Below are positions 46,172-59,351 of a DNA stretch of 64,000 bases, piece after piece. The stretch lies in the NCBI GenBank assembly GCA_032158295.1, contig CM063248.1, positions 16,106,787 through 16,170,786 on the forward strand. Reading direction: 5' to 3'. The first letter of the stretch is position 1; each line of letters starts with the position of its first letter. A model generated the notes under the pieces. It worked only from the letters and a program-made list of their open reading frames with translations, made no database searches and had not been told where the DNA came from. The DNA comes from Pycnopodia helianthoides (Eukaryota; Echinodermata; Asteroidea; Forcipulatida; Asteriidae). Made by a program: the position numbers and the translations under genes.

Positions 46172-48045
46172 CTTTTTACCTTCATGACTTGCATAGAAAT
46201 TAATACGTTTTCAAAGCCACCAAGGAAGTTAAAAATGTGTTGTAGGACACTAACAATATATCTTTTTGTAGATTATAATCAGAAATGCAACTTCCAAATT
46301 TTCATAAACAAAATAAAGCAATGTTTGCATTTGCATTTGACTTGGCTTTTCTTTTTCTGTCCACAATCAAATTACGCTGCACGTACCCTGCTGAACTGTA
46401 ATTTTACATGTGATATCGAACAGAAACAAGTTTTGAAGCTTTGAAGAAGAAAAAAGCAGAAGTCCGCTGAAATGCAGAGGTCTCAAATACCTGACAAAAG
46501 AAATTCTCATTGCACGAATGCAAATCATTCCATTTTTGTTTGATGTAACATCCAAGTAGATCTTTGTCAGTTGATGAGAGGATTGAATTATGTAAGTTAC
46601 AATGTGAGATGTACGCTCAAAGTATTGATAAAAACGGCAATGACAACACTTATAACAGATCTGTTCAAGTTTGCGTTGATTGTTTTTAAGGCAAAGGAAG
46701 TATGGTTTATGGGCTGTTTAGTTCTTCAGGTTCAGGCACTACTAGCTTGGGAGGACTTTGGAAAGATTCAAGAGGATTTGGTTGCATCCATATTGGTAAC
46801 TGAAAGTAAACCTTACCTTGGTATGCAGAAGATCAACTGGAGATGATGTACTGGTAGAGATGACAAACTCCTACAGCGCTTTAAAGTTGCTGTGAAGAGC
46901 TGTGTAGTTGCAAGTTCATTGATTACTGGCTTGCATCTGTGATGTTTGAGCATAGCGTGATGTTTTCCAAGCTAGTAACCCATCTACAATTAAAACAAAA
47001 AAAAAATCACATTTATGAGCATGATTGAAACTAAATACAACAGTCACCTTTTCGTTCATTCATGTCAAACACTGCTTTTTGCAAAATATGAAAGGTTCTG
47101 TTAAACACATGACCCTGCATCATTCGCTACATGCATGGATCTGCCATGTGTGTGTAGAGCCTTGACTTCATATTTCATTTGTGTTATAGTTGTGTATTTG
47201 TTTGGATGAAAGTGTCATTACATTATCATGACCAGACAGACTTAAATAATGGCTCCATTCACTGCTGTCCCCAATTCAAGGCTCTACACGCAAATGGCTG
47301 ACCATGCAAATGGAAAATGAAGAGTGCCTGGTGACGAGAGGCCAGTTTCAATCCCTATAATTAACTGCAGTACCGCAACATTTTATGACATGTGAATAAT
47401 TGCATTGCGTAAAGAACGTTATTGTTTTTTTGGTACCCTACGATGTGTTGAACTGATAACAAAAGTTCAGGAACGACACCATATTTTTGATGATAGTATG
47501 ATTCTCAGGCATTTTTTTATGCTGACAGAATTATCAGAAGTGTTACAATAAATTTGTGGGGCTTGAAGGTCTGATATTTCCAATCTCAAAGCTTCAAGTT
47601 GGTAAAGCTTCATATCAAAAAGGGAATTTGCATCCTCAACAAAGGTAACTTAACTTGGAAAATAACCACAACGGAAAGTTCGCCAGGGATTTCTAGAAAT
47701 TCTGTGCCACTGTCAAGTAGAATTTTACTCCGTATATAATTGTGCTAAAGGATTAAATAGACGATTTGGTTGAATAATTGATAAGCTGGTCCGGGGGATC
47801 AGCTCCAAAGAACCGTGTGTGCTTGAGACTTCAATGTTTTTAAAGATGAAAGTGACAAAAGTCCAAGTTTCAATTTGAAATCAGGTAACTGAAGAAACTG
47901 CCCAAGCTTTTTTTTCATTCACATGAGTAAAACTTAAAGATACAACTTGTTGGACTCTGACGGTGATTGTAGGCAGGTTCAGGAGTTACAAGTAGGGCAG
48001 TAACAGACGGTTTGAGAACTAAAAGGTTTAAAGAAAAAAAACAAA
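46172..48045. other. Gene-poor stretch with partial duplicates
   Basis: Just beyond the right arm. 46365-46440 pairs in reverse complement with 28560-28640. 46760-46925 is a second, truncated copy of the 45770-45920 exon end, with CCAAG|GTAAGG on - intact. 47560-47910 resembles 58160-58200 and 58960-59480, including GTGCTAAAGGATTAA. 46926-47560 shows nothing I can name. No convincing coding region. Confidence 0.45.
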
Positions 48046-50614
48046 AAGGCAACTTATCTTAGTCAGTTAGGTTTTTTCTTTAGATGCTCCTTAAGGAGAT
48101 GCAATTGATGTCTGATTGATTAAGTGCTTGCAGTGTCCACTGTTTCATCCGGCAACTACAGGGTCATGGTTAAAACTACCTGTAAAAAGACTGAAACAAC
48201 AAATAAAAATTAACTTGGTGATTTTGTTCTGTAGAACTTTCATGGTTTGACGATTTTATATGTAGAAGCTGCGAAATCATACAGACTTTCTCCTGTGCTT
48301 GGAGTGGTGCAGATTCTAAATCAATATGAAAAATCTGGGCAATCACGCAGACTTTTTCCTGTGTTTGGTTTGACGCAGAGTCTTCAGTAATAAGAAAAAG
48401 CTGCGCTGTCAAACAGAATTTTTCTTGTGTTTGGATTGACGCAGAGTCTACATCAATAAAAACAATCTGCGTCTTCATACAGACTTTCTCCTGCATTTGG
48501 AGTGACACAGAGTCTACATCAATTTAGAACCAGGTAGCTGAAAAAATGCCCAAGCTTTTGATCATTCCAAGTTCAAGACTTCAAGATACAACTTGTTGCA
48601 GGGCAGGTTCAGGATTTACAAGTAGGGCAGTTGCAGGCAGTTTAAAGACTAAAGTTTTCTCTTTTTTGGAACAAGACAGCAACATACCTTGTCTGTCAGG
48701 TTTGTTTTTCTTTAGATTCTCTATCCTTAAGGAGATGCAATTGATGTCTGATTGATTAAGTGCTTGCAGTGTCCACTGGTTTATCCGTAAACTACAGGGT
48801 CATGGTTAAAACTACCTGTAAAAAGATTGAAACAACAAATACAAATTAACTTGGTGATTTTTTCTGTAGAACTTTCATGGTTTGACGATTTTATATGTAG
48901 AAGCTGCGAAATCATGCAGACTTTCTCCTGTGTTTGCAGTGGTGCAGAGTCTGTATCAATATGAAAAATCTGGGCAATCACGCAGACTTTTTCCTGTGTT
49001 TGGTTTGACGCAGAGTCTTCAGTAATAAGAAAAAGCTGCGCTGTCAAACAGAATTTCTCTTGTGTTGGATTGACGCAGAGTCTACATCAATAAAAACAAT
49101 CTGCGACTTCATACAGACTTTCTCCTGCATTTGGAGTGACACAGAGTCTACATCAATTTAGAACCAGGTAGCTGAAAAAATGCCCAAGCTTTTGATCATT
49201 CCAAGTTCAAGATACAAACTTGTTGGACTCTATGGTGATTGCAGGCAGGTTCAGGATTTACAAGTAGGGCAGTTGCAGGCAGTTTAAAGACTAAAGTTTT
49301 TCTCTTTTTTGGAACAAGACAGCAACATACCTTGTCTGTCAGGTTTTTTTTTCTTTAGATGCTCTATCCTTAAGGAGATGCAATTGATGTCTGATTGATT
49401 AAGTGCTTGCAGTGTCCACTGTTTCATCCGCAACTACAGGATCATAGGGTTAAAACTACCTGTAAAAAGACTGAAACAACAAATAAAATTAACTTGTGAT
49501 TTTGTTCTGTAGAACTTTCATGGTTTGACGATTTTATATGTAGAAGCTGCGAAATCATACAGACTTTCTCCTGTGCTTGGAGTGGTGCAGATTCTAAATC
49601 AATATGAAAAATCTGGGCAATCACGCAGACTTTTTCCTGTGTTTGGTTTGCGCAGAGTCTTCAGTAATAAGAAAAAGCTGCGCTGTCAAACAGAATTTTC
49701 TTGTGTTTGGATTGACGCAGAGTATAGATCAATAAAAACAATCTGCGATCTTCATACAGACTTTCTCCTGAATTTGGAGTGACACAGAGTCTACATCAAT
49801 TTAGAACCAGGTAGCTGAAAAAATGCCCAAGCTTTTGATCATTCCAAGTTCAAGACTTCAAGATACAACTTGATTGCAGGCAGGTTCAGGATTTACAAGT
49901 AGGGCAGTTGCAGGCACTTTAAAGACTAAAGTCTTTCTCTTTTTTGGAACAAGACAGCAACATACCTTGTCTGTCAGGTTTTTTTTTCTTTAGATGCTCT
50001 ATCCTTAAGGAGATGCAATTGATGTATGATTGATTAAGTGCTTGCAGTGTCCACTGGTTCATCCGGCAACTACAGGGTCATGGTTAAAACTACCTGTAAA
50101 AAGATTGAAACAACAAATACAAATTAACTTGGTGATTTTTTCTGTAGAACTTTTATGGTTTGACGATTTTATATGTAGAAGCTGCGAAATCATGCAGACT
50201 TTCTCCTGTGTTTGCAGTGGTGCAGAGTCTAATATCAATATGAAAAATCTGGGCAATAACGCAGACTTTTTGCCGTGTTTGGATTGACGCAGAGTCTTCA
50301 GTATTAAGAAAAAGCGCGCTGTCAAACAGAATTTCTCTTGTGTTTGGATTGACGCAGAGTCTACATCAATAAAAACAATCTGTACTTCATACAGACTTTC
50401 TCCTGCTTTGGAGTGACACAGAGTCTACATCAATTTAGAACCAGGTAGCTGAAAAAATGCCCAAGCTTTTGATCATTCCAAGTTCAAGACTTCAAGATAC
50501 AACTTGTTGGACTCTGACGGTGATTGCAGGCAGGTTCAGGATTTACAAGTAGGGCAGTTGCAGGCAGTTTAAAGACTAAAGTTTTTCTCTTTTTGGAACA
50601 AGACAGCAACATAC

Positions 50615-50741
50615 CTTGTCTGTCAGGTTTTTTTTTCTTTAGATGCTCTATCCTTAAGGAGATGCAATTGATGTCTGATTGATTAAGTGCTTGCAGTGTC
50701 CACTGGTTCATCCGCAACTACAGGGTCATGGTTAAAACTAC
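50615..50741 (-). other. Exon-like block E5, representative - copy
   Basis: 127 nt between acceptor ...TTTTTACAG and donor CAAG|GTATGT on -. An ATG gives MNQWTLQALNQSDINCISLR, then IEHLKKKK up to the donor. Across the array this frame is often kept but several copies carry indels in the A-run and elsewhere. It could be a repeated noncoding exon or a remnant of a coding exon. Family unknown. Confidence 0.4.
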
Positions 50742-51167
50742 CTGTAAAAAGATTGAAACAACAAATACAAATTAACTTGGTGATTTTGTTCTGTAGAACT
50801 TTCATGGTTTGACGATTTTATATGTAGAAGCTGCGAAATCATGCAGACTTTCTCCTGTGTTTGGATGTGTGCAGAGTCTATATCAATATGAAAAATCTGG
50901 GCAATCACGCAGACTTTTTCCGTGTTTGGATTGACGCAGAGTCTTCAGTTAATAAAAAAGCAGCGCTGTCAAACAGAATTTCTCTTGTGTTTGGGATTGA
51001 CGCAGAGTCTACATCAATAAAAACAATCTGCGTCTTCATACAGACTTTCTCCTGCATTTGGAGTGACACAGAGTCTACATCAATTTAGAACCAGGTAGCT
51101 GAAAAAATGCCCAAGCTTTTTATCATTCCAAGTTCAAGACTTCAAGATACAACTTGTTGGACTCTAC

Positions 51168-51429
<262 letters not shown>

Positions 51430-52127
51430 TTTATCATTCCAAGTTCAAGACTTCAAGATACAACTTGTTGGACTCTAACGGTGATTGCAGGCAGGTTCAG
51501 GATTTACAAGTAGGGCAGTTGCAGGCAGTTTAAAGATAAAGTTTTTCTCTTTTTAAAAAAGAAAGCAACATACCTTGTTAATCAGGTTTTTTTTTTAGAT
51601 GCTTTATCCTTAAGGAGATAAATTGATGTCTGATTGATTAAGGGCTTGCAGTGTCCACTGGTTCATCCGACAAATACAGGGTCATGGTTAAAACTACCTG
51701 TAAAAAGATTGAAACAACAAACACAAATTAACTTGGTGATTTTGTTCTGTAGAACTTTCATGGTTTGACGATTTTTTTATGTAGAAGCTGCGAAATCATG
51801 CAGACTTTCTCCTGTGTTTGGAGTGTGCAGAGTCTATATCAATATGAAAAATCTGGGCAATCACACAGACTTTTTCTGTGTTTTGGATTGACGCAGAGTC
51901 TTCAGTAATATAAAAAAGATGCGCTGTCAAACAGAAATTCTCTTGTGTTTGGATTGAGGCAGAGTCTACATCAATAAAAACAATTCTGGTCTTCATACAG
52001 ACTTTCTCCTGCATTTGGAGTGACACAGAGTCTACATCAATTTAGAACCAGGTAGCTGAAAAAATGCCAAGCTTTTTATCATTCCAAGTTCAAGACTTCA
52101 AGATACAACTTGTTGGACTCTAACGGT

Positions 52128-52326
<199 letters not shown>

Positions 52327-53940
52327 TTTATCATTCCAAGTTCAAGACTTCAAGATACAACTTGTTGGACTCTAACGGTGATTACAGCAGGTTCAGGATT
52401 TACAAGTAGGGCAGTTGCAGGCAGTTTAAAGATAAAAGTTTTTCTCTTTTTAAAAAAGAAAGCAACATACCTTGGTAAATCAGGTTTTTTCTTTAGATGC
52501 TTTATCCCGAGGAGTAAATTGATGTCTGATTGATTAAGGGCTTGCAGTGTCCACTGGTTCATCCGACAAATACAGGGTCATGGTTAAAACTACCTGTAAA
52601 AAGATTGAAACAACAAACACAAATTAACTGGGTGATTTTGTTCTGTAGAACTTTTATGGTTTGACGATTTTATATGTAGAACTGCGAAATCATGCAGACT
52701 TTTCCTGTGTTTGGAGTGATGCAGAGTCTACATCAATATGAAAAATAGGGCAATCACACAGACTTTTCCTGTGTTTGGATTGACGCAGAGTCTTCAGTAA
52801 TATAAAAAAGCTGAGCTGTCAAACAAATTTTTTGTGTTGGATTGAGGCAGAGTCTACATCAATAAAAAACATCTGCGTCTTCATACAGACTTTCTCCTGC
52901 ATTTGGAGTGACACAGAGTCTACATCAATTTAGAACCAGGTAGCTGAAAAAATGCCCAAGCTTTTTATCATTCCAAGTTCAGGGCTTCAAGATACAACTT
53001 GTTGGACTCTAACGGTGATTGCAGGCAGGTTCAGGATTTACAAGTAGGGCAGTTGCAGGCAGTTTAAAGATAAAAGCTTTTCTCTTTTTAAAAAAAGAAA
53101 GCAACACACCTTGGTAAATCATTTGTGTTTTCTTTAGATGCTTTATCCTGTAGGAGTTAATTGATGTCTGATTGATTGAGGTATTGCAGTGTCCACTGGT
53201 TCATCCCACAAATACAGGGTCATGGTTAAAACTACCTGTAAAAAGATTGAAACAACAAACACAAATTAACTTGGTGATTTTGTTCTGTAGAACTTTTACG
53301 GTTTGACAATTTTATATGTAGAAGCTGCGAAATCATGCAGACTTTCTCCTGTGTTTGGAGTGATGCAGAGTCTACATCAATATGAAAAATCTGGGCAATC
53401 ACACAGAGTTTTTCCTGTGTTTGGATTGACGCAGAGTCTTCAGTAATATAAAAAAGATGCGCTGTCAAACAGAAATTCTCTTGTGTTTGGATTGAGGCAG
53501 AGTCTACATCAATAAAAACAATCTGCGTCTTCATACAGACTTTCTCCTGCATTTGGAGTGACACAGAGTCTACATCAATTTAGAACCAGGTAGCTGAAAA
53601 AGTGTCCAAGCTTTTTATCATTCCAAGTTCAAGACTTCAAGATACAACTTGTTGGACTCTAACGGTGATTGCAGGCAGGTTCAGGATTTACAAGTAGGGC
53701 AGTTGCAGGCAGTTAAAAGATAAAAGTTTTTCTCTTTTAAAAAAAGAAAGCAACATACCTTGGTAAATCAGGTTTTTTCTTTAGATGCTTAATCCCGATG
53801 GAGTAAATTGATGTCTGATTGATTAAGGGCTTGCAGTGTCCACTGGTTCATCCGACAAATACAGGGTCATGGTTAAAACTACCTGTAAAAAGATTGAAAC
53901 AACAATCACAAATTAACTTGGTGATTTTGTTCTGTAGAAC

Positions 53941-54480
53941 TTTTGACGCAGAGTCTACATTAATAAGAAAAACTGTGTCGTCACAAGGACTTTCTCCTGT
54001 GTTTTGAGAGACCCAGAGTCTACATTAACAAGGAAAAACTGCACCATCACAAAAACTTTCTCCTGTGTTTGGAGTGACGCAGAGTCTACATCAATAAGAA
54101 CAAATTTGGCGATAACAGTGACTTTCTTCAGTGTTTGGAGTGATGCATAGTCTACATCAGTAAGAAAATCTGCGTCTTTATTAGAGTGCTGTGCTGTCAA
54201 ACAGAATTTCTCATGTGTTTGAAATGATGCAGAGTTTACATCAGTAAGAAAAATATGCGTCTTTATAAGAGTGCTACGCTGTCAAACAGAATTTCTCATA
54301 TATTTTGAGTGACACAGATTCTACATTTATAAGAAAAATCTGTGTCATCACACAGACTTTCTGCCGTGTTTCGAGTGAACCAGAGTCTACAGTATAAAAA
54401 AATTCTGTGCTGGCACACAGACTTTCTCCTGCATTTGTAGTTACACAGAGTCTACATCAATTTTTTTATTCGCGTGTGTA
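53941..54480 (-). repeat. 66-bp minisatellite, eight minus units
   Basis: An uninterrupted run of - oriented units (GACGCAGAGTCTACATCAAT, CACAGACTTTCTCCTGTGTT) without the E5 block, closing the 640-bp array. An 81-codon ORF at 53955-54200 is a repeat by-product. Confidence 0.75.
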
Positions 54481-54608
54481 AAACTTAAAGATACAACTTG
54501 TTGGACTCTGACGGTGGTTTTAGGCAGGTTCACGATTTACAAGCAGGGCAGTTGCAGGCGGTTTAAAGACTAAAGTTTTATTTTTTGACAAAAGACAGCA
54601 ACATACCT

Positions 54609-54722
54609 TGGCAAGTCAGGTTTTTTTCTTTAGATGCTCTATCCTTAAGGAGATGCAACTGATGTCTGATTGATTAAGTGCTTGCAGTGCCTACTCGTTC
54701 ATCAGGTTCATGGTTTAAACTA
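54609..54722 (-). other. Exon-like block E5, diverged - copy
   Basis: Donor (AAG|GTATGTTG on -) intact. The body is diverged, with CACTGCAAGCAC reading GGCACTGCAAGCAC, and the acceptor is TTGCAG-like. It is followed on + by two more 66-bp units to ~54920. Confidence 0.35.
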
Positions 54723-54924
54723 CCTGCAACAAGATTGTAACAACAAATACAATTTAATTTGGTGATTTTGTTCTATTGTACTTTCATGGTTTGACCATTT
54801 TATATGTAGAAGCTGCGTCACAATGCAAAATTTCTCCTGTGTTTGGAAAGACGCAGAGTCTACATCAATAAGAAAAAATCTGTACTGTCACACAGACTTT
54901 CCACTGCATCTGGAGTTACCCAGT

Positions 54925-55470
54925 TTACAGTGGTTTAAAACCCTATATGGCACAGACATCGGTACACTTCAGTACAAACATTTTTCAAACCTTTATAAAA
55001 ATTACCAAGCATGTTAACATATCTCTTCTGGAAAAGAAGAAAACATTTCAAGGTCAACAGAAGTACAATTTCTTGAAATTTTGTTTTAAATGAGCTCCCT
55101 TTCTTAAAAGGGTATGGAGTGATGCAGAGTCTACATCAATATGGTATGAATAACTTTCCGCCTTATGCGTTCTTCTGGCGATGCTTTCGGATCAGTGTAA
55201 ACAAGTTGACAGTGGAAAACTACTTCAAGGCAATTGTCACAATGACTTGAAAGACAGTTAAGTTATTATGACATCCGAATAAAAAGCAAATAATTATCAG
55301 ACAATATAAGATGATCACCTTAATTAAAAAGCTATGAATAAAGTCTTCTGAAGGGCAAAACACTCCTCATAAGTTACAAAAAACTGATATAAAACAAAAG
55401 TGAACCCGAACATGTTTACATACATTTATCAAAAGACAGATACTTTGTAATGAGATAACAGAAACAAAAT
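54925..55470. other. Gene-free stretch
   Basis: AT-rich sequence with a single isolated GATGCAGAGTCTACATCAAT (66-bp family fragment at ~55121). Nothing else is recognised. Confidence 0.4.
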
Positions 55471-55830
55471 CTACCTCCTTCAGCCTCCTTCGTCCTCCTT
55501 CAGCCTCCTTTGTCCTCCTTCAGCCTCCTTCGTCCTCTTTCAGCCTCCTTCGTCTTCCTTCAGCCTCCTTTGTCCTCCTTTGTCCTTGGTGCCTGGTCCT
55601 TCGTGCGTGGTCCTTGGTGCTTCATCCTTGGTACTTGGTCCTTGGTGCTTCGTCCTTTGTGTTTCGTCCTTGGTGTTTTGCATTGGTGCCTGGTCCTTTG
55701 TGCTTGGTCCTTGGTGCTTCATCATTGGTACTTTGTCCTTGGTGCTTCGTCCTTGATGCTTCGTCCTTGGTGTTTCATCCTTGGTGCTTGGTCCTTGGTC
55801 TTTGGTGCTTGGTTCTTGGTGCTTCGACCA
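55470..55830 (+). repeat. CAGCCTCCTTCGTCCTCCTT and TTGGTGCTTGGTCC minisatellites
   Basis: 55475-55580 is a pyrimidine-rich array of CAGCCTCCTTCGTCCTCCTT. 55580-55830 is an array of a 13-18-bp unit around CTTGGTGCTTGGTCCTTGGT. The 108- and 92-codon ORFs across it reflect low-complexity repeats (LVLGAWSLV-like) in several frames, and I do not accept them as genes. Confidence 0.85.
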
Positions 55831-56180
55831 GACTAACAGACGACCAGACTAACAGACGATCAGACGACCAGACTAACAGACTAACAGACTAACAGACTAA
55901 CAGACTAACAGAAGATCAGACGACCAGACTAACAGACTAACAGAAGATCAGACGACCAGACTAACAGACGACTAGACTAACAGATGACTAGACTAACAGA
56001 CGACCAGTTGCCGAGACGACGAGACGACCAGATGAGATGTCCAGAGTACCAGACAACGAGACAACCAGACCACCAGACTACAAGACGACCAGACGATGAG
56101 ATGATCAGACGACCAGATGAGATGTCCAGATGAAGAGACGACAAGACGACCAGATGAGACGTACAGACGACGAGATGACC
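55825..56180 (+). repeat. AGACGACCAGACTAACAG minisatellite
   Basis: About 35 short units of ~8-10 bp (ACTAACAG, ACGACCAG, ACGAGATG). The strand asymmetry is strong, with few T. The 94- and 93-codon minus ORFs are low complexity. Confidence 0.85.
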
Positions 56181-56645
56181 AGCTAAAGCGCCGTTTGACA
56201 GAGTAGGAACGATGAGGGTAGTAATCATGAGGAAACAGTCCTTCAGCAAAACATTGGTCAAGCAACAGTTGCATTGGTACTGGATATTAAGGTGACCACC
56301 TGCAAATGATTTGACTGTGTTTATCGTATGATGATCAAGAAAAAAAAAATAAACAACAGTACAATTTAAGATTGAATATTTTAAAGTTTTAGATTTAAGC
56401 AGGCTACAGACAACGTGACATTTTGGTGGGTACAGATTGATTTACAGAGTAAATCTAACTAAGTCGTTCCTCAACAAAATTATTTGTTATTCAATACCAA
56501 CAATACCTAGGTTGCAACATGACGTAAATCCGCCATCTTTACGGGCAATTTGGAACACAGTCCTGCGTTGCACGTGAGAACGGCGTGCATCACGCATGCA
56601 CTTCACCAAACTCATTGCATAAATGATTAGTGAACAACACAAAAT
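56181..56645. other. Gene-free stretch
   Basis: Mostly AT-rich single-copy-looking sequence. The minus ORF at 56487-56711 runs into the next minisatellite and shows no recognisable domain. Confidence 0.35.
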
Positions 56646-57185
56646 TTGGACTCCATTACAAAAAAATCTGTGCGATAACACACACTTTCTCCAGTGTTTG
56701 GAGTAAGGCATAGTCTACACCATCAAGAAAAAATGTGTGCTGTCACACAGACTGTCTCCTGTGTTTGGCATAATGCAGAATTTTCATAAAACGCAAACTT
56801 TTTAAATCTGCGCTGTCACACAGACTTTCTCCAAAGTGTTCAGCAATAAGAACATTTAGTGCCATCCTACAGAATTTCTCCTGTGTTTGGAGTGACAGAG
56901 TCTACATCAAATAGACAAAATTGTGCCTTCAAACTTTCTCCTGCGTTAAAAAACAAAATCTGTGACAACTCATAGACTTTCTCTTGCGTTCAGAATGATG
57001 CAACGATCAATTCATTAAGATTATTCAGCACCACCACAGACTTTCTCTTTTGTTTGGAGTGAAGCAGATTCAACAAAAATCTGGGCATACAGACTTTTAC
57101 CTGTGTTTGAGGTGACACAGAGTATACAGCACAAAGAAAAATCTGTGCTGTCACACTTTCTCCAGTGTTTAGATTCTAATTTGAT
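56646..57185 (-). repeat. 66-bp minisatellite, degenerate minus block
   Basis: About eight poor units with CACACAGACTTTCTCC, GTGTTTGGAGTGACAGAGTC and CATCAAATAGACAAAA. Confidence 0.7.
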
Positions 57186-57695
57186 ACAAAATCTTAAAAC
57201 TAACACAACCACCCTCCCTGCTACTCCTTAAACTGCCTGCAACCGGCCTCCAAGTTTGACAATTTGTAGTTTGAGTTTTACACATTGTATGCAATTAAAA
57301 AGCAACAAACACTGGTAGATACGAGTGCAGTCTTAAGACAGTGCTAGTCTAAAAACTGCACACGGTCCCCATAAGAAGAAAAAAATTACGTTGTCCTACT
57401 CCAAAGGTCCAAAAGTTTGAAGTCTTATCACCAACACAAAGGCGACAAAACAATTTTTTTTTCTGTGTGTGTCTATAGACCATATTTTACCTGCAATGCG
57501 CACACAGTAATGGCAACCCTGCTTGTTATGATCACGATAAACTTTACACATGTTCCATGATTTGAAAGGATTTTACTGAGTTTTAGGTCAAGAATTAATC
57601 TTTTGGTAACAGAGGCATTTGTTTTTATTTCCAAGAGTATGTTGTGATTATTTTCAACAACTTTTTTTTACATTTTTTAAAATTTCAAACTCTTT

Positions 57696-58037
57696 TTAAA
57701 GGTATTGTACACTTTTGGTAACGGCTCAAAATCAGTGTCCACATTTTGTGTGATTCAACATATGCATGAACAAACAAACCTGTAAAAGTTTGAGCTCAAT
57801 TGGTCATCGAGGTCACGAGAAAATAGTGAAAAGAGACCTTATGTGTTTTCTGTTTTTTCAAATTATCACGCGCGATAATTACTATTGTTTTACTCGTTTC
57901 TCAGAAACGATAGCATTTTAGGCAGAAATATTTTAAGGAACCCTTTCTACCATTACTTACTTTAAATCATGTAACTTATGTGTGAATCTGTGAACATTGT
58001 GTTTTTCGATCTTACCAATAGTGTACAGGGCCTTTAA
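57696..58037. mobile_element. TTAA-flanked MITE (342 bp)
   Basis: Starts TTAAAGGTATTGTACACTTT and ends CCAATAGTGTACAGGGCCTTTAA. The terminal inverted repeats (AGGYAYTGTACACTWTTGGT) resemble those of the 30998 MITE, but the internal sequence differs (TCATCGAGGTCACGAGAAAA, CTCGTTTCTCAGAAACGAT). TTAA is present at both ends. Non-coding. Confidence 0.75.
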
Positions 58038-59066
58038 CATTTGTTTTCTTTGAGATGACAGTACTATTGAGAAAACTTTTGCGTACAACTTTCCAAATGA
58101 CAATAATGTTTACTTCATAAAAAAACAATGTTTCCTAATTTAATTTTAGTTTGTCTGTCTTATCTTTCCAGCCTCAAAGCTTCAATTTGGTAAAGCAAAC
58201 AAAACAACTGTGCAAATCATTAAAAAGATAATTTCACATTACTAACAGTTTGTACAGCGATTGTCGCATTAATTATATCAAGGGCACACGCGCGCATGCT
58301 GACTCTCCATCGATTTTTCCTCGCCTGTGTGAAGCGTACATGTACTATGTTTGTACATGTGTGTTGCGCAGTGCTTAAAGCAGATCCCGCCAGAAAGGTT
58401 CATAAAAGTAGAAATTTGTTTGGTCAAAAGTACAGGGGTTTAGTTTCATCAATACTATTAAATGACCAATCAAAACGAAGCTTATAAAATTCTGCATATC
58501 ATGGTTGGTGAGCATTTTAGGCCAGACACAATGGTATGTGTGTGTTTTGTGTGTGCAACACTGATCTCCACCAGAAACGCGTTGCAACAAACACGCCGCT
58601 TCACGTGTAAATCCCTTGAGACAAAAAGGCCTTCAGCAAAATCGCAATGGTCCACTATTGAGACAATGTGTACGAGGTACGGGTTATGAGTAGCTTATTT
58701 GGCTAAAAAATACCCGGTATATCACTGAAATGTATTATCCTCTTGGAGAAAGTTGATGAGCAATGTGTAGATAGTTTTCTCAAAACGGTAAAAAGATCGT
58801 TGTAATAATGGGTTGTGTGAGATCATGATGGGGAAATTTATGAATGCTGTGTGTGTGTGTGTTATTCGTGTAAGCGCGTCTCTATGGAAGATGCGACTAA
58901 TATGTTTGTAATGATCCTCTACAAAATAAACTCAACTTGTAACTCAAGAAAATGTTTACATACAACAGAAGTTCTCTAGGGATTTCTGGGTACAGCAGAA
59001 AATCTTATGAATTTCTGTGCCGCAGTCAAGGAGTAAAATGACTCTAAGTTTAATTGTGCTAAGGGG
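58038..59066. other. Gene-free stretch, partly paralogous to 47.5-47.9 kb
   Basis: 58160-58200 (CCTCAAAGCTTCAATTTGGT) and 58960-59066 (TTCTGTGCCGCAGTCAAGGA) match 47570-47760. 58290-58690 is more GC-balanced with overlapping ORFs on both strands, none recognised. A (GT)n stretch lies at ~58848-58862. Confidence 0.4.
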
Positions 59067-59351
59067 TTAACTCGTTGACTGCCGGTCATAGATTCGTAGG
59101 GCGTTCCCATTTGTCAAGTGCAGTGCGCATACCCCCATACCAAATAGGTACTCAAACAAAAATGAACATACACATTTTAAGGATGTATGTCCTCACCACT
59201 GCCAGAAGGGTATTTTTTGCATGCTCAGTGATGCCAGTGTATTCAGATAACAATACAAAGCCCTTTCATTCTCTACGAGTTTGCTCGTAGTGGCAGAATC
59301 TGTTACACCTGTTACTACGAATATACTCGTAGGGGGCAGTCAACGTGTTAA
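59067..59351. mobile_element. TTAA-flanked MITE (285 bp) of another family
   Basis: Starts TTAACTCGTTGACTGCC and ends GGCAGTCAACGTGTTAA, giving ~17-bp inverted termini with TTAA at both ends. The paralogous sequence at 47740-47790 has a single TTAA (47753-47756) and no element, i.e. an empty site. No coding capacity; it would depend on a transposase elsewhere. Confidence 0.8.

Noticed and set aside
55510..55892. LVLGAWSLV-type 108- and 92-codon ORFs resembling membrane proteins
   Set aside because: Produced by the TTGGTGCTTGGTCC minisatellite; open in several frames at once.
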